Below are positions 9,322-15,929 of a stretch of 15,929 nucleotides of DNA, piece after piece. Below the pieces are notes generated by a model. It was not told the DNA's origin, did no database searches, and saw only the letters and a program-made list of their open reading frames with translations. The stretch spans positions 1-15,929 of the forward strand of contig JAEERB010000054.1 in the NCBI GenBank assembly GCA_016285615.1, written 5' to 3'. A program made the position numbers and the translations under genes. Source of the DNA: Bacteroidales bacterium. Lineage in GTDB: Bacteria > Bacteroidota > Bacteroidia > Bacteroidales > WCHB1-69. Every line of letters starts with the position of its first letter. Within the stretch, counting starts at the first letter, position 1.

Positions 9322-9747
9322 TTACAGATTGATTTTGTTGATACGATTGAGATGACGTCCGCCTTCGAATGGGGTGGAGAAGAATGTCTCAATCATTTCA
9401 AATGCCGTCTCGGGAGAAATAAAACGGGCTGGCAATACCAAAATGTTGGCGTTATTGTGCTGGCGTGCGAGCGCTGCAATCTCCTTCGACCAGCAAAGGG
9501 CGGCTCTAATCCCCTGATGTTTGTTGGCAGTCATGGCCATGCCATTACCGGTGCCGCAAATCAGAATGCCGATGTTGTCGGCCTTCTCGGCCACCGCTTG
9601 TGCCACAGGATGTGCGAAATCGGGATAATCTACACTTATAGAGGCGTTTGTGCCCATGTCAACCCATTCATATCCATTGCTAAAATGCTGTTTGATATGT
9701 TCTTTTAATTCATATCCGGCATGATCAGAACCAATATAAACTTTCAT
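9322..9747 (-). CDS. rpiB: Ribose-5-phosphate isomerase B
   Basis: A 141-residue RpiB, which interconverts ribulose 5-phosphate and ribose 5-phosphate in the pentose phosphate pathway. Motifs are IGSDHAGYELK at the N-terminus (Asp8-His9 in phosphate/sugar binding), GTNASISVDYPDFA, ILICGTGNGMAMTANK with the catalytic Cys64, GIRAALC, and RQHNNANILVLPAR with His97. The C-terminal FEGGRHLNRI binds phosphate. Length and motifs are typical and complete. It is separated from the upstream DUF3109 gene by 56 bp that contain a promoter-like element, and the LUD gene follows 2 bp after its stop. Confidence 0.97.
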   Translation of the reverse strand: MKVYIGSDHAGYELKEHIKQHFSNGYEWVDMGTNASISVDYPDFAHPVAQAVAEKADNIGILICGTGNGMAMTANKHQGIRAALCWSKEIAALARQHNNANILVLPARFISPETAFEMIETFFSTPFEGGRHLNRINKINL

Positions 9748-9773
9748 TATTATGCTTTTTTATTACATATCTG

Positions 9774-9781
9774 CAAAAATA
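9774..9781 (-). promoter_or_regulatory. Candidate -7 promoter element upstream of rpiB
   Basis: On the minus strand TATTTTTG matches TAnnTTTG and is followed by C. It lies 27 bp before the rpiB start, which would give a leader of about 20 bases. No clear -33 TTTG is seen at the usual distance. Confidence 0.45.
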
Positions 9782-9803
9782 ACAAAATAAACTGATAAAC
9801 AGA

Positions 9804-10361
9804 TTATTTTTTGCTCGCTTCTTCCAATTTGCGATACCACTCTTCACCATATTTCCGAATGAGTGGCTCTTTGAGGAAACGGAAGACGGGTAGTTTAAGT
9901 TGCTCGCCCTTGATGCAAGCCTCTTCGCATACACCCCAGCGGTGATAGTTCAACGCTTCGTACTCCGGTAGTTTCTTAATGCGGATGGGGTATAAATGAC
10001 ATGAAATCGGCTTCGGAAAGTCGATTTCACCGTTGCGGTAGGCCTTTTCGATGGCGCACTTGGCAATACCGTCTTCGTAATAGACAAAAGCGCAGGCTTC
10101 GTCGGAGAGGAGAGGAGTGACAAAGGCACCTTCCATGTCATAATCGAAGGTGCCGTCTTTTTCAACTTTCTGTACCCCTTCTTCGGTCATATATTGCCGA
10201 TAGATGGGGAAGTTATCTTCCATATCGCCGATTTCGTCGGGCTCGATGGGTGCACCCACATCGCCTTCCACACAGCACATACCTTGACAGGCATGCAGGT
10301 CGCAGCAGAAATGCTCTTCGAGAAGTTCCTCCGAAACCAGGGTGTTGTCAATAATCAGCAT
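9804..10361 (-). CDS. DUF3109 family cysteine-rich protein
   Basis: A 185-residue cytosolic protein of the DUF3109 family (related to the YkgJ-type zinc/iron-cluster proteins). It has ten conserved-looking cysteines: Cys19-Cys20, Cys25 and Cys29-Cys30 in FCCDLHACQGMCCVEGD; Cys90 (DEACAF); Cys102 (AKCAIE); Cys121 (SCHLYPIR); and Cys145 and Cys149 (WGVCEEAC). The FPKPISCHLYPIR segment is the best family mark. The clustered cysteines suggest a metal or Fe-S centre, but no reaction is established. It begins 5 bp after the tryptophanase stop, so it is very likely translated from the same transcript. Length is normal for the family. Confidence 0.9.
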   Translation of the reverse strand: MLIIDNTLVSEELLEEHFCCDLHACQGMCCVEGDVGAPIEPDEIGDMEDNFPIYRQYMTEEGVQKVEKDGTFDYDMEGAFVTPLLSDEACAFVYYEDGIAKCAIEKAYRNGEIDFPKPISCHLYPIRIKKLPEYEALNYHRWGVCEEACIKGEQLKLPVFRFLKEPLIRKYGEEWYRKLEEASKK

Positions 10362-10366
10362 GCCAA

Positions 10367-11743
10367 TTATTTGAGTCTTCTGAACTGGCAGGTGAAGTGA
10401 CGCATCAGTTCAGCTTCCCAAGTGATTTCCAGACCACGTTTGATGGTGTCGCGGCGATCGTAAACGTTCTTCAAAGCGGCTGCGATGACATCCATGTGGT
10501 TGTTGGTGTACACGCGGCGCGGGATGCAGAGGCGTACGAAGTCGTTGCCACCGAAGCGGTTCTCACGGGTTACAGGGTCACGGTCTGCCAAAACGTAGCC
10601 GATTTCGCAAGCGCGGATGCCAGCTTCCAAGTAGAGCTCGCAGGTCAGCGTCTGTGCGGGGAACTCTTCTTTGGGGATGTTGGTCAGCACCTTGTCGGCG
10701 TCAACGAAGATGGCGTGGCCACCAGCAGGACGTTGGTAAGGAATGCCGTATTCGTCGAGTTTGTCAGCCAGATACTGAACTTGTTTAACGCGGGTCTCAA
10801 CCATGTCAAACTCAATATTTTCCTTTAAGCCGACAGCCAGAGCGTCCATATCACGGCCGTTCATACCGCCGTAGGTCAGGAAGCCTTCGAAGGGGATGCA
10901 GAACAGCTTGGCACCTTCGTACCACTCTTTCTTTCTGGTGGCAATGAAGCCGCCCATGTTAACGAGGCCGTCCTTCTTGGCACTCATCGTCATGCTATCA
11001 GCATAGCTGAACATCTCAAGAGCGATTTCGCGGAGGGTCTTGTTGGCATAGCCTTCCTCGCGAGTCTTGATGAAGTAGCAGTTTTCGATGAAACGGGCGC
11101 TGTCGATGTTTACGGGCACGCCGTATTTGTGGCACAGCTCGCAGGTCTCGCGGATGTTCTTCATGCTAACGGGCTGTCCACCAACGGTGTTGTTGGTAAC
11201 GGTCAGAACCATGAAAGGCACATTGCCTTTATTTTCTTTCAGAACTTTTTCCAGCTTTTCGAGGCTTACGTTGCCCTTGAAAGGCACTTCGAGTTGGGTG
11301 TCGTAAGCTTCGGGCACGGTCACGTCAATGGCGAAGGCCTTGCGGCTTTCGATGTGTCCCTTGGTGGTGTCGAAGTGGGCGTTGCCAGGAACAACGTTGC
11401 CAGGTTTTACGAGATAGCTGAACAGCACGTTCTCAGCGGCACGACCTTGGTGGGTAGGGATAACATATTCGAAACCAGTAAGTTCGGTAATGGTGTCTTT
11501 CATGTGATAGAAAGAACGGGCGCCGCCGTAGCTTTCATCGCCCATCATCATGGCGCTCCATTGGCGGTCGCTCATAGCGCCGGTGCCGGAGTCGGTCAGC
11601 AGGTCGATGTAAACGTAGTCGCTCTTCAGCATAAAGATGTTCTGGTGGGCTTCTTCAAGCCATTTTTCGCGTTCTTCGCGGGTGGATTTCTTGATGGGTT
11701 CTACCATCTTGATTTTCCAAGATTCTGCAAAGGGTAATTCCAT
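10367..11743 (-). CDS. tnaA: Tryptophanase (tryptophan indole-lyase)
   Basis: A 458-residue PLP enzyme that splits L-tryptophan into indole, pyruvate and ammonia. Family marks are YIDLLTDSGTGAMSDRQW, IPTHQGRAAEN, TNNTVGGQPVS, DSARFIENCYFIK, and the PLP lysine in MSAKKDGLVNMGG (Lys257). The close relative tyrosine phenol-lyase is excluded by three discriminating places: FDTTKGH has Asp125 where tyrosine phenol-lyase has Thr; GIRACEIG has Ile where that enzyme has the phenol-reading Arg; and RHFT has His449 where it has Phe. These match E. coli TnaA Asp137, the EIG segment and His463. No tnaB permease or tnaC-like leader is found; the 69-bp upstream gap is too short and holds no Trp-containing leader. 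DUF3109 follows by 5 bp. A consistent start at 11743 gives the usual MELPFAESWKIK N-terminus. Confidence 0.95.
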   Translation of the reverse strand: MELPFAESWKIKMVEPIKKSTREEREKWLEEAHQNIFMLKSDYVYIDLLTDSGTGAMSDRQWSAMMMGDESYGGARSFYHMKDTITELTGFEYVIPTHQGRAAENVLFSYLVKPGNVVPGNAHFDTTKGHIESRKAFAIDVTVPEAYDTQLEVPFKGNVSLEKLEKVLKENKGNVPFMVLTVTNNTVGGQPVSMKNIRETCELCHKYGVPVNIDSARFIENCYFIKTREEGYANKTLREIALEMFSYADSMTMSAKKDGLVNMGGFIATRKKEWYEGAKLFCIPFEGFLTYGGMNGRDMDALAVGLKENIEFDMVETRVKQVQYLADKLDEYGIPYQRPAGGHAIFVDADKVLTNIPKEEFPAQTLTCELYLEAGIRACEIGYVLADRDPVTRENRFGGNDFVRLCIPRRVYTNNHMDVIAAALKNVYDRRDTIKRGLEITWEAELMRHFTCQFRRLK

Positions 11744-11812
11744 AGTGTTTATTTTTATGATTATTAATTATTTTCGTCCAAAAAATCAGTTTTAATCCAT
11801 ACGGATTTTAGC

Positions 11813-12367
11813 TTAAAAAGTTACATGTTTTAGGTGGTATTTCTCCCTAAGAGCCTTGCATTTCTCGCAACTGCCGCACACTACCGTGTTTGAGTCGGCA
11901 ATGACGGTCTTGATGACCTTGCCTTCGTTGTCGAATTTTTTCCATTCACCTACGCAGATGCCATGATCATAATGACCGATGTACAAGTAGGCGCCATTGT
12001 CTCTGTAAACCTTGTATTCGCCGTCTTCCTTGCCGTCAACGTAGGTGGCTTCGGTCTGAACGCGTCCGTTCTCGTGGTAGGCTTTCCATTCGCCGTGGCG
12101 AAGGTCATTCTTGATGTCGCCGGCCACATATTTCTTCTTGCCTGGGCGATAGTGCACTTCGCGAGTCTTTTCGCTGGTGAGGTTTCCGTTGGCGTCAACT
12201 TTGTAGTAGTAAACAATCTTGGGCGTACTATCAGGGTTTAGTTCAATCACAGTGCGACCTGGCAGCGTGTCGTCGGGGTCAATTTCGGACTGCTTACCCT
12301 TGCGGGTGCACGAAACAGCGAGGATGACAAGCAGGACAAGTCCTATGTTTTTCAGTAAGTTGCTCAT
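11813..12367 (-). CDS. MORN/YwqK-like repeat lipoprotein with C-terminal CxxCxxC
   Basis: A 184-residue probable lipoprotein: the signal peptide ends in a lipobox, Ala-Val-Ser-Cys20. The mature part contains MORN-variant repeats: GDIKNDLRHGEWKAYHENG, ATYVDGKEDGEYKVYRDNG and GHYDHGICVGEWKKFDNEG. These are typical of proteins often labelled as YwqK-family antitoxins, a name that implies no function here. The C-terminus carries Cys164-x2-Cys167-x2-Cys170 (CGSCEKC), an unusual metal- or thiol-type motif for an envelope lipoprotein. It has a promoter-like element upstream. Its stop lies 69 bp before the tryptophanase start, so cotranscription with tnaA is possible but not shown. The function is unknown. 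Confidence 0.85.
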   Translation of the reverse strand: MSNLLKNIGLVLLVILAVSCTRKGKQSEIDPDDTLPGRTVIELNPDSTPKIVYYYKVDANGNLTSEKTREVHYRPGKKKYVAGDIKNDLRHGEWKAYHENGRVQTEATYVDGKEDGEYKVYRDNGAYLYIGHYDHGICVGEWKKFDNEGKVIKTVIADSNTVVCGSCEKCKALREKYHLKHVTF

Positions 12368-12393
12368 TCTATATAAATATTGTATGTTTTGTG

Positions 12394-12401
12394 CAAATTT
12401 A
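12394..12401 (-). promoter_or_regulatory. Candidate -7 promoter element of the MORN-repeat lipoprotein gene
   Basis: The minus strand reads TAAATTTGC, an exact TAnnTTTG. It lies 26 bp before the ATG, giving a leader of about 20 bases. A -33 TTTG is not seen at the usual spacing. Confidence 0.5.
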
Positions 12402-12436
12402 CAAACAAAAATGACATGGGCGCAGTATAGCCTATT

Positions 12437-14278
12437 TTATTTTGCAGGGACTTGTATGTCGATGCTGATATCGTCAACATAGACGGGCTGTTTGCCGCGA
12501 TGCCAGTAGTAAACTTGGAGCAGGTCTATTTTCTGTCGCGGCTCGGGCGTGAGGTAGTTCATCTCGATTTTGTTCCACTCGTGCGGCGTTAGCGACAGGC
12601 CTTCCAAGTCCAAAGCTCTGTATTTGTAGTTGCCACCGTTATGATTGAAGGTGATGACCATCGAACCAGGGTTCTCGTGCATATCGCAAGTAGGATATAT
12701 CCAGGCAGTTACATGTACCCATGCATATTCGCCAGAGGTGATGTCTTGATATGGAATCTCACAAGCGGGAACGAAGATTTCGACGCTGTCGGCCTGACAA
12801 GAATGAAGTCCGCTATGGGCAATGTCGCTGAGATGGTTATATTGGGTGGTGTCTTCAAAGTCGCGCAGAATGGTGGGTAGCTGACGGTAGGTGATGGACG
12901 AGTCGAGCACATCGTAGGCGTCGGCTGACCGATGTACCAGCAACAACTTGTCGTTCTGCGGATTATGTTTCGTGGCAAAGAAGTTGGCAAAGTAGGCTTC
13001 TCGTGTCATGCGCTCAGGGTCGATGATGCGCTGGTTGTATTGCCACGACTGGAACAGGTTGAACAGGATTAGCACTCCCAACAGGGTGGGTATGCCGTAG
13101 CGAATGAGTTTCAGTTTGGCGTCGGTTGCCGCTTGTATCAGGCTGCCGAGGGCGATAGCCATCAGCGGATACGACTGGATGAAAGCACGTTGGCTGAACG
13201 AGCCCGCATACCACCAGCATGACCAGCAGGCGACCAGATAGAGGTTGCAGAGGAAGAAGAGGGTGATAGGCCAGGCCATCTCGCGGTGCAACTTGTGTGT
13301 GAAGAAAATGCCAACGGTGGCAAGCAGCATGATGGGTGTGTAAAGATACCAGCCTTTCCTAAAACTGAATAGCACTTGCCACAGATACGGCGTCAGAAAG
13401 TCCATCCCTTCGCCCGGATTGTTGTAACTGTTGATGAGCCAGTGCCCTGTGGCGAACTTCCAGTAGCGCAGTTGCAGACAGCCGATGCCGATAACGATGA
13501 CGGCGGCCATCAGCAGTTGCCATTTATGAGCATTCAGAAGTGTAAATTTCTGTTTTAAAGTTTTTTTTGAATAAATGTTGTACAGGAAAGGAATGATAAG
13601 GCATATCACATCGGTGGGGCGTGTGATGATAATTAGTCCCGCCGTTATGGCAATGGTCGCCATCCAGCCTGCCGAAGGTTGCTCATGCCATTTAATCGTG
13701 GCGTAAATGAGCAGTGTGTAGAGGAAGAACAGAATCAGATGGATGACGGCAGGATTGCAGGCCGCTTGTATGTAGTAATTGGTGCCCAGCAATACGCACA
13801 AAAGTGTGAAAGCGGCGATGCGGTCATTGAAAAAGTGGAGCAATATTTTGCGCAGCAAAATCAGTGATACGAGCAGGTAGCAGAGGCAGCCCGCCCAGAT
13901 GCTGTATTGGTAAAAGACGGAGAAGCCATCGGGCGTGCCGCCCGTAACGAGGGTGAGCAGGTGACCAATGAGAAAGAAGGGCAGGAGTAGGATGGCTTCG
14001 CCCGAGGTGTATTTGATGACCCAGAAGCCCGTGTCGGCCAGCCACGCCTGATAAAAACTACCCGAGAGTTGGTATTGGCTGATGAGATCTTGCACCACCT
14101 GCACGTCCTTCATTCCCAGGTCGTTGTAGATGAAAATTAACGGCAGGTAGAGGTAATAACCCAACGTGTCCCACGAAAGAATGTTCGTGGGGGAGTATGT
14201 GAGGGCTCCAGCAAGGATGGCGATAAAAGACAGTACAAGAACGATACTGGATAATCGCCCTTTGTCTTGTTTCGTCAT
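12437..14278 (-). CDS. GT-C-like polytopic membrane protein with C-terminal beta domain
   Basis: A 613-residue integral membrane protein. About 11-12 hydrophobic segments can be picked out between residues 10 and 420, followed by about 190 soluble, beta-rich residues. The first large loop has NILSWDTLGYYLYLP with Asp37, which resembles the conserved aspartate in the first loop of GT-C glycosyltransferases (PMT/ArnT type) that use lipid-linked sugars. The SFRKGWYLYTPIM segment and CWSCWWYAG before the late helices also fit this group. The C-terminal part (about 470-613) looks like a carbohydrate-binding-type sandwich (VHVTAWIYP, SMVITFNHNGG, VYYWHRGKQPVYVDDISI). The sugar donor and acceptor are unknown; glycosylation or envelope polymer synthesis is inference. 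It starts 3 bp after the OmpH-like gene and is probably in the recQ transcript. A run of eight A occurs in its coding strand (13561-13568). Confidence 0.75.
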   Translation of the reverse strand: MTKQDKGRLSSIVLVLSFIAILAGALTYSPTNILSWDTLGYYLYLPLIFIYNDLGMKDVQVVQDLISQYQLSGSFYQAWLADTGFWVIKYTSGEAILLLPFFLIGHLLTLVTGGTPDGFSVFYQYSIWAGCLCYLLVSLILLRKILLHFFNDRIAAFTLLCVLLGTNYYIQAACNPAVIHLILFFLYTLLIYATIKWHEQPSAGWMATIAITAGLIIITRPTDVICLIIPFLYNIYSKKTLKQKFTLLNAHKWQLLMAAVIVIGIGCLQLRYWKFATGHWLINSYNNPGEGMDFLTPYLWQVLFSFRKGWYLYTPIMLLATVGIFFTHKLHREMAWPITLFFLCNLYLVACWSCWWYAGSFSQRAFIQSYPLMAIALGSLIQAATDAKLKLIRYGIPTLLGVLILFNLFQSWQYNQRIIDPERMTREAYFANFFATKHNPQNDKLLLVHRSADAYDVLDSSITYRQLPTILRDFEDTTQYNHLSDIAHSGLHSCQADSVEIFVPACEIPYQDITSGEYAWVHVTAWIYPTCDMHENPGSMVITFNHNGGNYKYRALDLEGLSLTPHEWNKIEMNYLTPEPRQKIDLLQVYYWHRGKQPVYVDDISIDIQVPAK

Positions 14279-14281
14279 AGG

Positions 14282-14944
14282 TTATTTTTTGGAGAAAGAT
14301 TTGTTGAGTTCTTTCAGCACATCGTTGGTGATGTCTTTGGTGGGATCGCCCAGAACCATTTGAGAGCCATAACCGTATGTGAAGACAAAGGAGGCGTTGC
14401 GCACACTGTTGATGCGGCGGATGACGGTGAGCATCGAGTCGAGCATCTGATCGTTAGCGGCACTCTGCTTGGTCATCAAGTCGTTCATCACGCGCTCTTT
14501 GTCGGCCATAATCTGCTGATATTCATTCTCCAACTGAGCTTGCGAATTTTGAATCTGCAAGGGAGTCAGTACGCCCGACTGCTGGTTCTGTTGGAAATTG
14601 TTCAGTTTGGTCTGGAAAGCCTTCTCTCTGTTGGTGAAAATGGTATTCTGCTTAACCTGCTCGGCTTCCAATTCATCTTTCAGAATCTTGATAAGTTCGT
14701 AGTGCTCGTTGATAGAGTCGATGTTGACATACAAAATCTCGCCAGTGCCGGCTTTGCCTTCGGGAACCGAAGGAATGTAGGCTTCGGCTTTAGGCTGGCA
14801 GAAATGCAGAATGAAAAGTACGATAATGGCTATAACCATCACGGCATCAAGGATGATGCGTGCGATGAAGCATTTCTTATGTTGGCATTTCTTTTCTGCT
14901 TGAACGTTTTCAGTAGCGGGTTGTTGAATGTTGTATTCTTCCAT
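14282..14944 (-). CDS. OmpH/Skp-like protein with N-terminal membrane anchor
   Basis: A 220-residue protein of the OmpH/Skp type. In place of a cleavable signal peptide it has a cytoplasmic head of about 28 residues containing Cys20-x-His22-x2-Cys25, then one transmembrane helix (about 29-48: ILDAVMVIAIIVLFILHF). After a short linker comes the Skp-like start GEILYVNIDSINEHYELIKIL, a long coiled coil (about 85-185; EREKAF-like and QLENEYQQIMADKERV stretches), and the closing strand NASFVFTYGYGSQMVLGDPTKDITNDVLKELN. Skp is a periplasmic holdase for outer-membrane proteins; a tethered version could act at the inner membrane. It lies 17 bp after recQ and 3 bp before the GT-C-like gene, so these three are probably one operon. 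Family assignment rests on the start, coiled coil and end motifs. Confidence 0.82.
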   Translation of the reverse strand: MEEYNIQQPATENVQAEKKCQHKKCFIARIILDAVMVIAIIVLFILHFCQPKAEAYIPSVPEGKAGTGEILYVNIDSINEHYELIKILKDELEAEQVKQNTIFTNREKAFQTKLNNFQQNQQSGVLTPLQIQNSQAQLENEYQQIMADKERVMNDLMTKQSAANDQMLDSMLTVIRRINSVRNASFVFTYGYGSQMVLGDPTKDITNDVLKELNKSFSKK

Positions 14945-14961
14945 AAAATTTTGTGTTTTAA

Positions 14962-15929
14962 TTAATTACCTACGTCTGACATATATTTGATTCGCATGAT
15001 TCGGATCTCTTCCTCCGTATATTCATCCTCGCCCAGTTCCTTGAGGGCGTCCTCGATGGAGTCGGATTCGGCTTCGGCGAAATATTCCATGATTTCGGCC
15101 TGATGGTACGGCTCAATATTCTCTTCTATATGGTAGTTGATGTCGAGTTTGGTGCCAGAGGCGACAATGTTTTCAATTTCTGTGATGAGCTCATCCATTT
15201 CCAGACCTTTGGCAATGGCAATGTCTTCAAAGCTGAGCTTGCGGTCGATACTTTGAATGATGAACACCTTGATGGCCGATTTGTTCACTACCGACTTGAC
15301 AACGAAGTCTTGAGGTCTTTCTATTTCATTGTCAATGACATACTTCTTGATTAGGTCGATGAAGGGTTGGCCGTACTTTTGGGCCTTGCCGGCGCCGACG
15401 CCGCTGATATGCGTCATCTCCTCCATGTTGGTGGGGTACTGGATGCACATATCCTCGAGCGAGGGGTCTTGGAAAATGATGAACGGCGGCAGGTTCTCTC
15501 TGACAGAGATGGTTTTGCGCAAATCCTTCAGGAGCGAGAACAAGGTCTTGTCGATAGCATCGCCTTTGCCGGGCATAGCATCTTCCAGAATATCAATGTC
15601 TTCGTCCATTGATTCCTCACTGCTTTGCGGCTTGGTAATCATGACCGAGTAAGGATTCTTCAGGTAGCGTTCGCCTTTGGGAGTGATTTTCAGCAGACCG
15701 TAGTTTTCGATGTCTTTATAAATGAGCTCTTCGAAGATAGCCACACGGATGACATTGGACCAGAACTTGGCGTCGTACTCCTGTCCTTCGCCAAATTGTT
15801 TCAGCATGTTGTGTTTGAACTTGGTGATAGAGGTGGTCTTCTCGCCAGTGATGATGTCAATAATATGGTTATCTTTGAATTGCTGCTTAACGGTTTGGAT
15901 AACTTCCAGCACCAATTGAATCTGCTCTG
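14962..15929 (-). CDS. recQ: ATP-dependent DNA helicase RecQ, C-terminal part (5' end outside window)
   Basis: The frame stays open to the right edge, so the helicase domains lie beyond the window; 321 codons plus the stop are visible. The visible order is the RQC winged helix (IIDIITGEKTTSITKFKHN, QFGEGQEYDAKFWSNVIRVAIFEELI, YGLLKITPKGERYL), an acidic linker (about 100-120), an HRDC domain (TLFSLLKDLRKTISVRENLPP..., FQDPSLEDMC, MTHISGVGAGKAQKYG), and an extra helix-turn-helix-like tail with SFEDIAIAKGLEMDELITEIE. This RQC-HRDC-HTH arrangement is common for RecQ in Bacteroidota. RecQ unwinds DNA with 3'-5' polarity in recombination and repair. It leads the probable operon with the OmpH-like and GT-C-like genes. 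Confidence 0.95.
   Translation of the reverse strand, partial: EQIQLVLEVIQTVKQQFKDNHIIDIITGEKTTSITKFKHNMLKQFGEGQEYDAKFWSNVIRVAIFEELIYKDIENYGLLKITPKGERYLKNPYSVMITKPQSSEESMDEDIDILEDAMPGKGDAIDKTLFSLLKDLRKTISVRENLPPFIIFQDPSLEDMCIQYPTNMEEMTHISGVGAGKAQKYGQPFIDLIKKYVIDNEIERPQDFVVKSVVNKSAIKVFIIQSIDRKLSFEDIAIAKGLEMDELITEIENIVASGTKLDINYHIEENIEPYHQAEIMEYFAEAESDSIEDALKELGEDEYTEEEIRIMRIKYMSDVGN

Noticed and set aside
10367..11743. Tyrosine phenol-lyase instead of tryptophanase
   Set aside because: The positions that separate the enzymes (Asp in FDTTKGH, Ile in the EIG segment, His in RHFT) all match tryptophanase.
11794..11807. Terminator after the MORN lipoprotein gene
   Set aside because: The AATCC/GGATT stem has only 5 bp and the nearest U-run on the minus strand is about eight bases away, too weak to call.
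11744..11812. tnaC-like leader peptide or attenuator before tnaA
   Set aside because: The only ATG-led frame noticed in the gap stops after two codons, and no Trp codon in a leader frame is present.
11813..12367. Toxin-antitoxin system (YwqK antitoxin label)
   Set aside because: There is no toxin gene nearby and the protein is a lipoprotein with MORN-type repeats; the family name is misleading here.
14282..14944. Lipoprotein signal in the OmpH-like protein (Cys49)
   Set aside because: The residue before Cys49 is Phe and the hydrophobic stretch starts at residue 29 or so after a long polar head, which does not fit a lipobox.

Overview
This window is ordinary chromosomal sequence from a member of the Bacteroidota, most likely order Bacteroidales. 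The evidence is a protein with a type IX secretion (T9SS) C-terminal sorting domain, several Bacteroidota-restricted families (DUF4468, DUF5106-thioredoxin, DUF3109, RecQ with an extra C-terminal helix-turn-helix), promoter-like TAnnTTTG elements in place of a TATAAT box, A/T-rich gene starts without a clear Shine-Dalgarno, and a tryptophanase of the Bacteroides type. I see no phage, transposon, CRISPR, tRNA or rRNA. No intergenic gap exceeds 160 bases.

Left half (1-8099), all on the + strand. It holds the C-terminal half of SecA, then dihydrofolate reductase (folA) directly behind it. A run of envelope genes follows: a DUF4468 exported protein, an MbnP-like lipoprotein, two tandem DUF5106/thioredoxin-like exported proteins, and a T9SS cargo protein with its own promoter and a strong terminator. 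The 160-bp gap between the two thioredoxin paralogues is a mosaic of three in-phase short tandem repeats (8-bp, 7-bp, 7-bp) and is the most unusual DNA structure here.

Convergence point (8100-8212). Two adjacent strong hairpins, one oriented for each strand, separate the halves.

Right half (8213-15929), all on the - strand. Read in the direction of transcription it runs recQ (5' end beyond the window), a membrane-anchored OmpH/Skp-like protein, and a polytopic GT-C-like membrane protein with a C-terminal beta domain. These three are 17 and 3 bp apart. Next come a MORN/YwqK-like lipoprotein with its own promoter, tryptophanase, a DUF3109 cysteine-rich protein 5 bp behind it, and rpiB (own promoter) with a LUD/two-[4Fe-4S] LutB-like protein 2 bp behind it.

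How the genes relate: the left half is mainly protein export and envelope redox/metal functions. The right half combines DNA repair, envelope biogenesis and central/amino-acid metabolism (indole, pyruvate and ammonia from tryptophan; pentose phosphate interconversion; possibly lactate-type oxidation). I find no convincing new defence or biosynthetic system. The items most worth a second look are the repeat mosaic, the MbnP-like/thioredoxin neighbourhood without a visible MbnH partner, an isolated short LutB-like protein, a DHFR with several unusual active-site positions, and a lipoprotein ending in a CxxCxxC motif.
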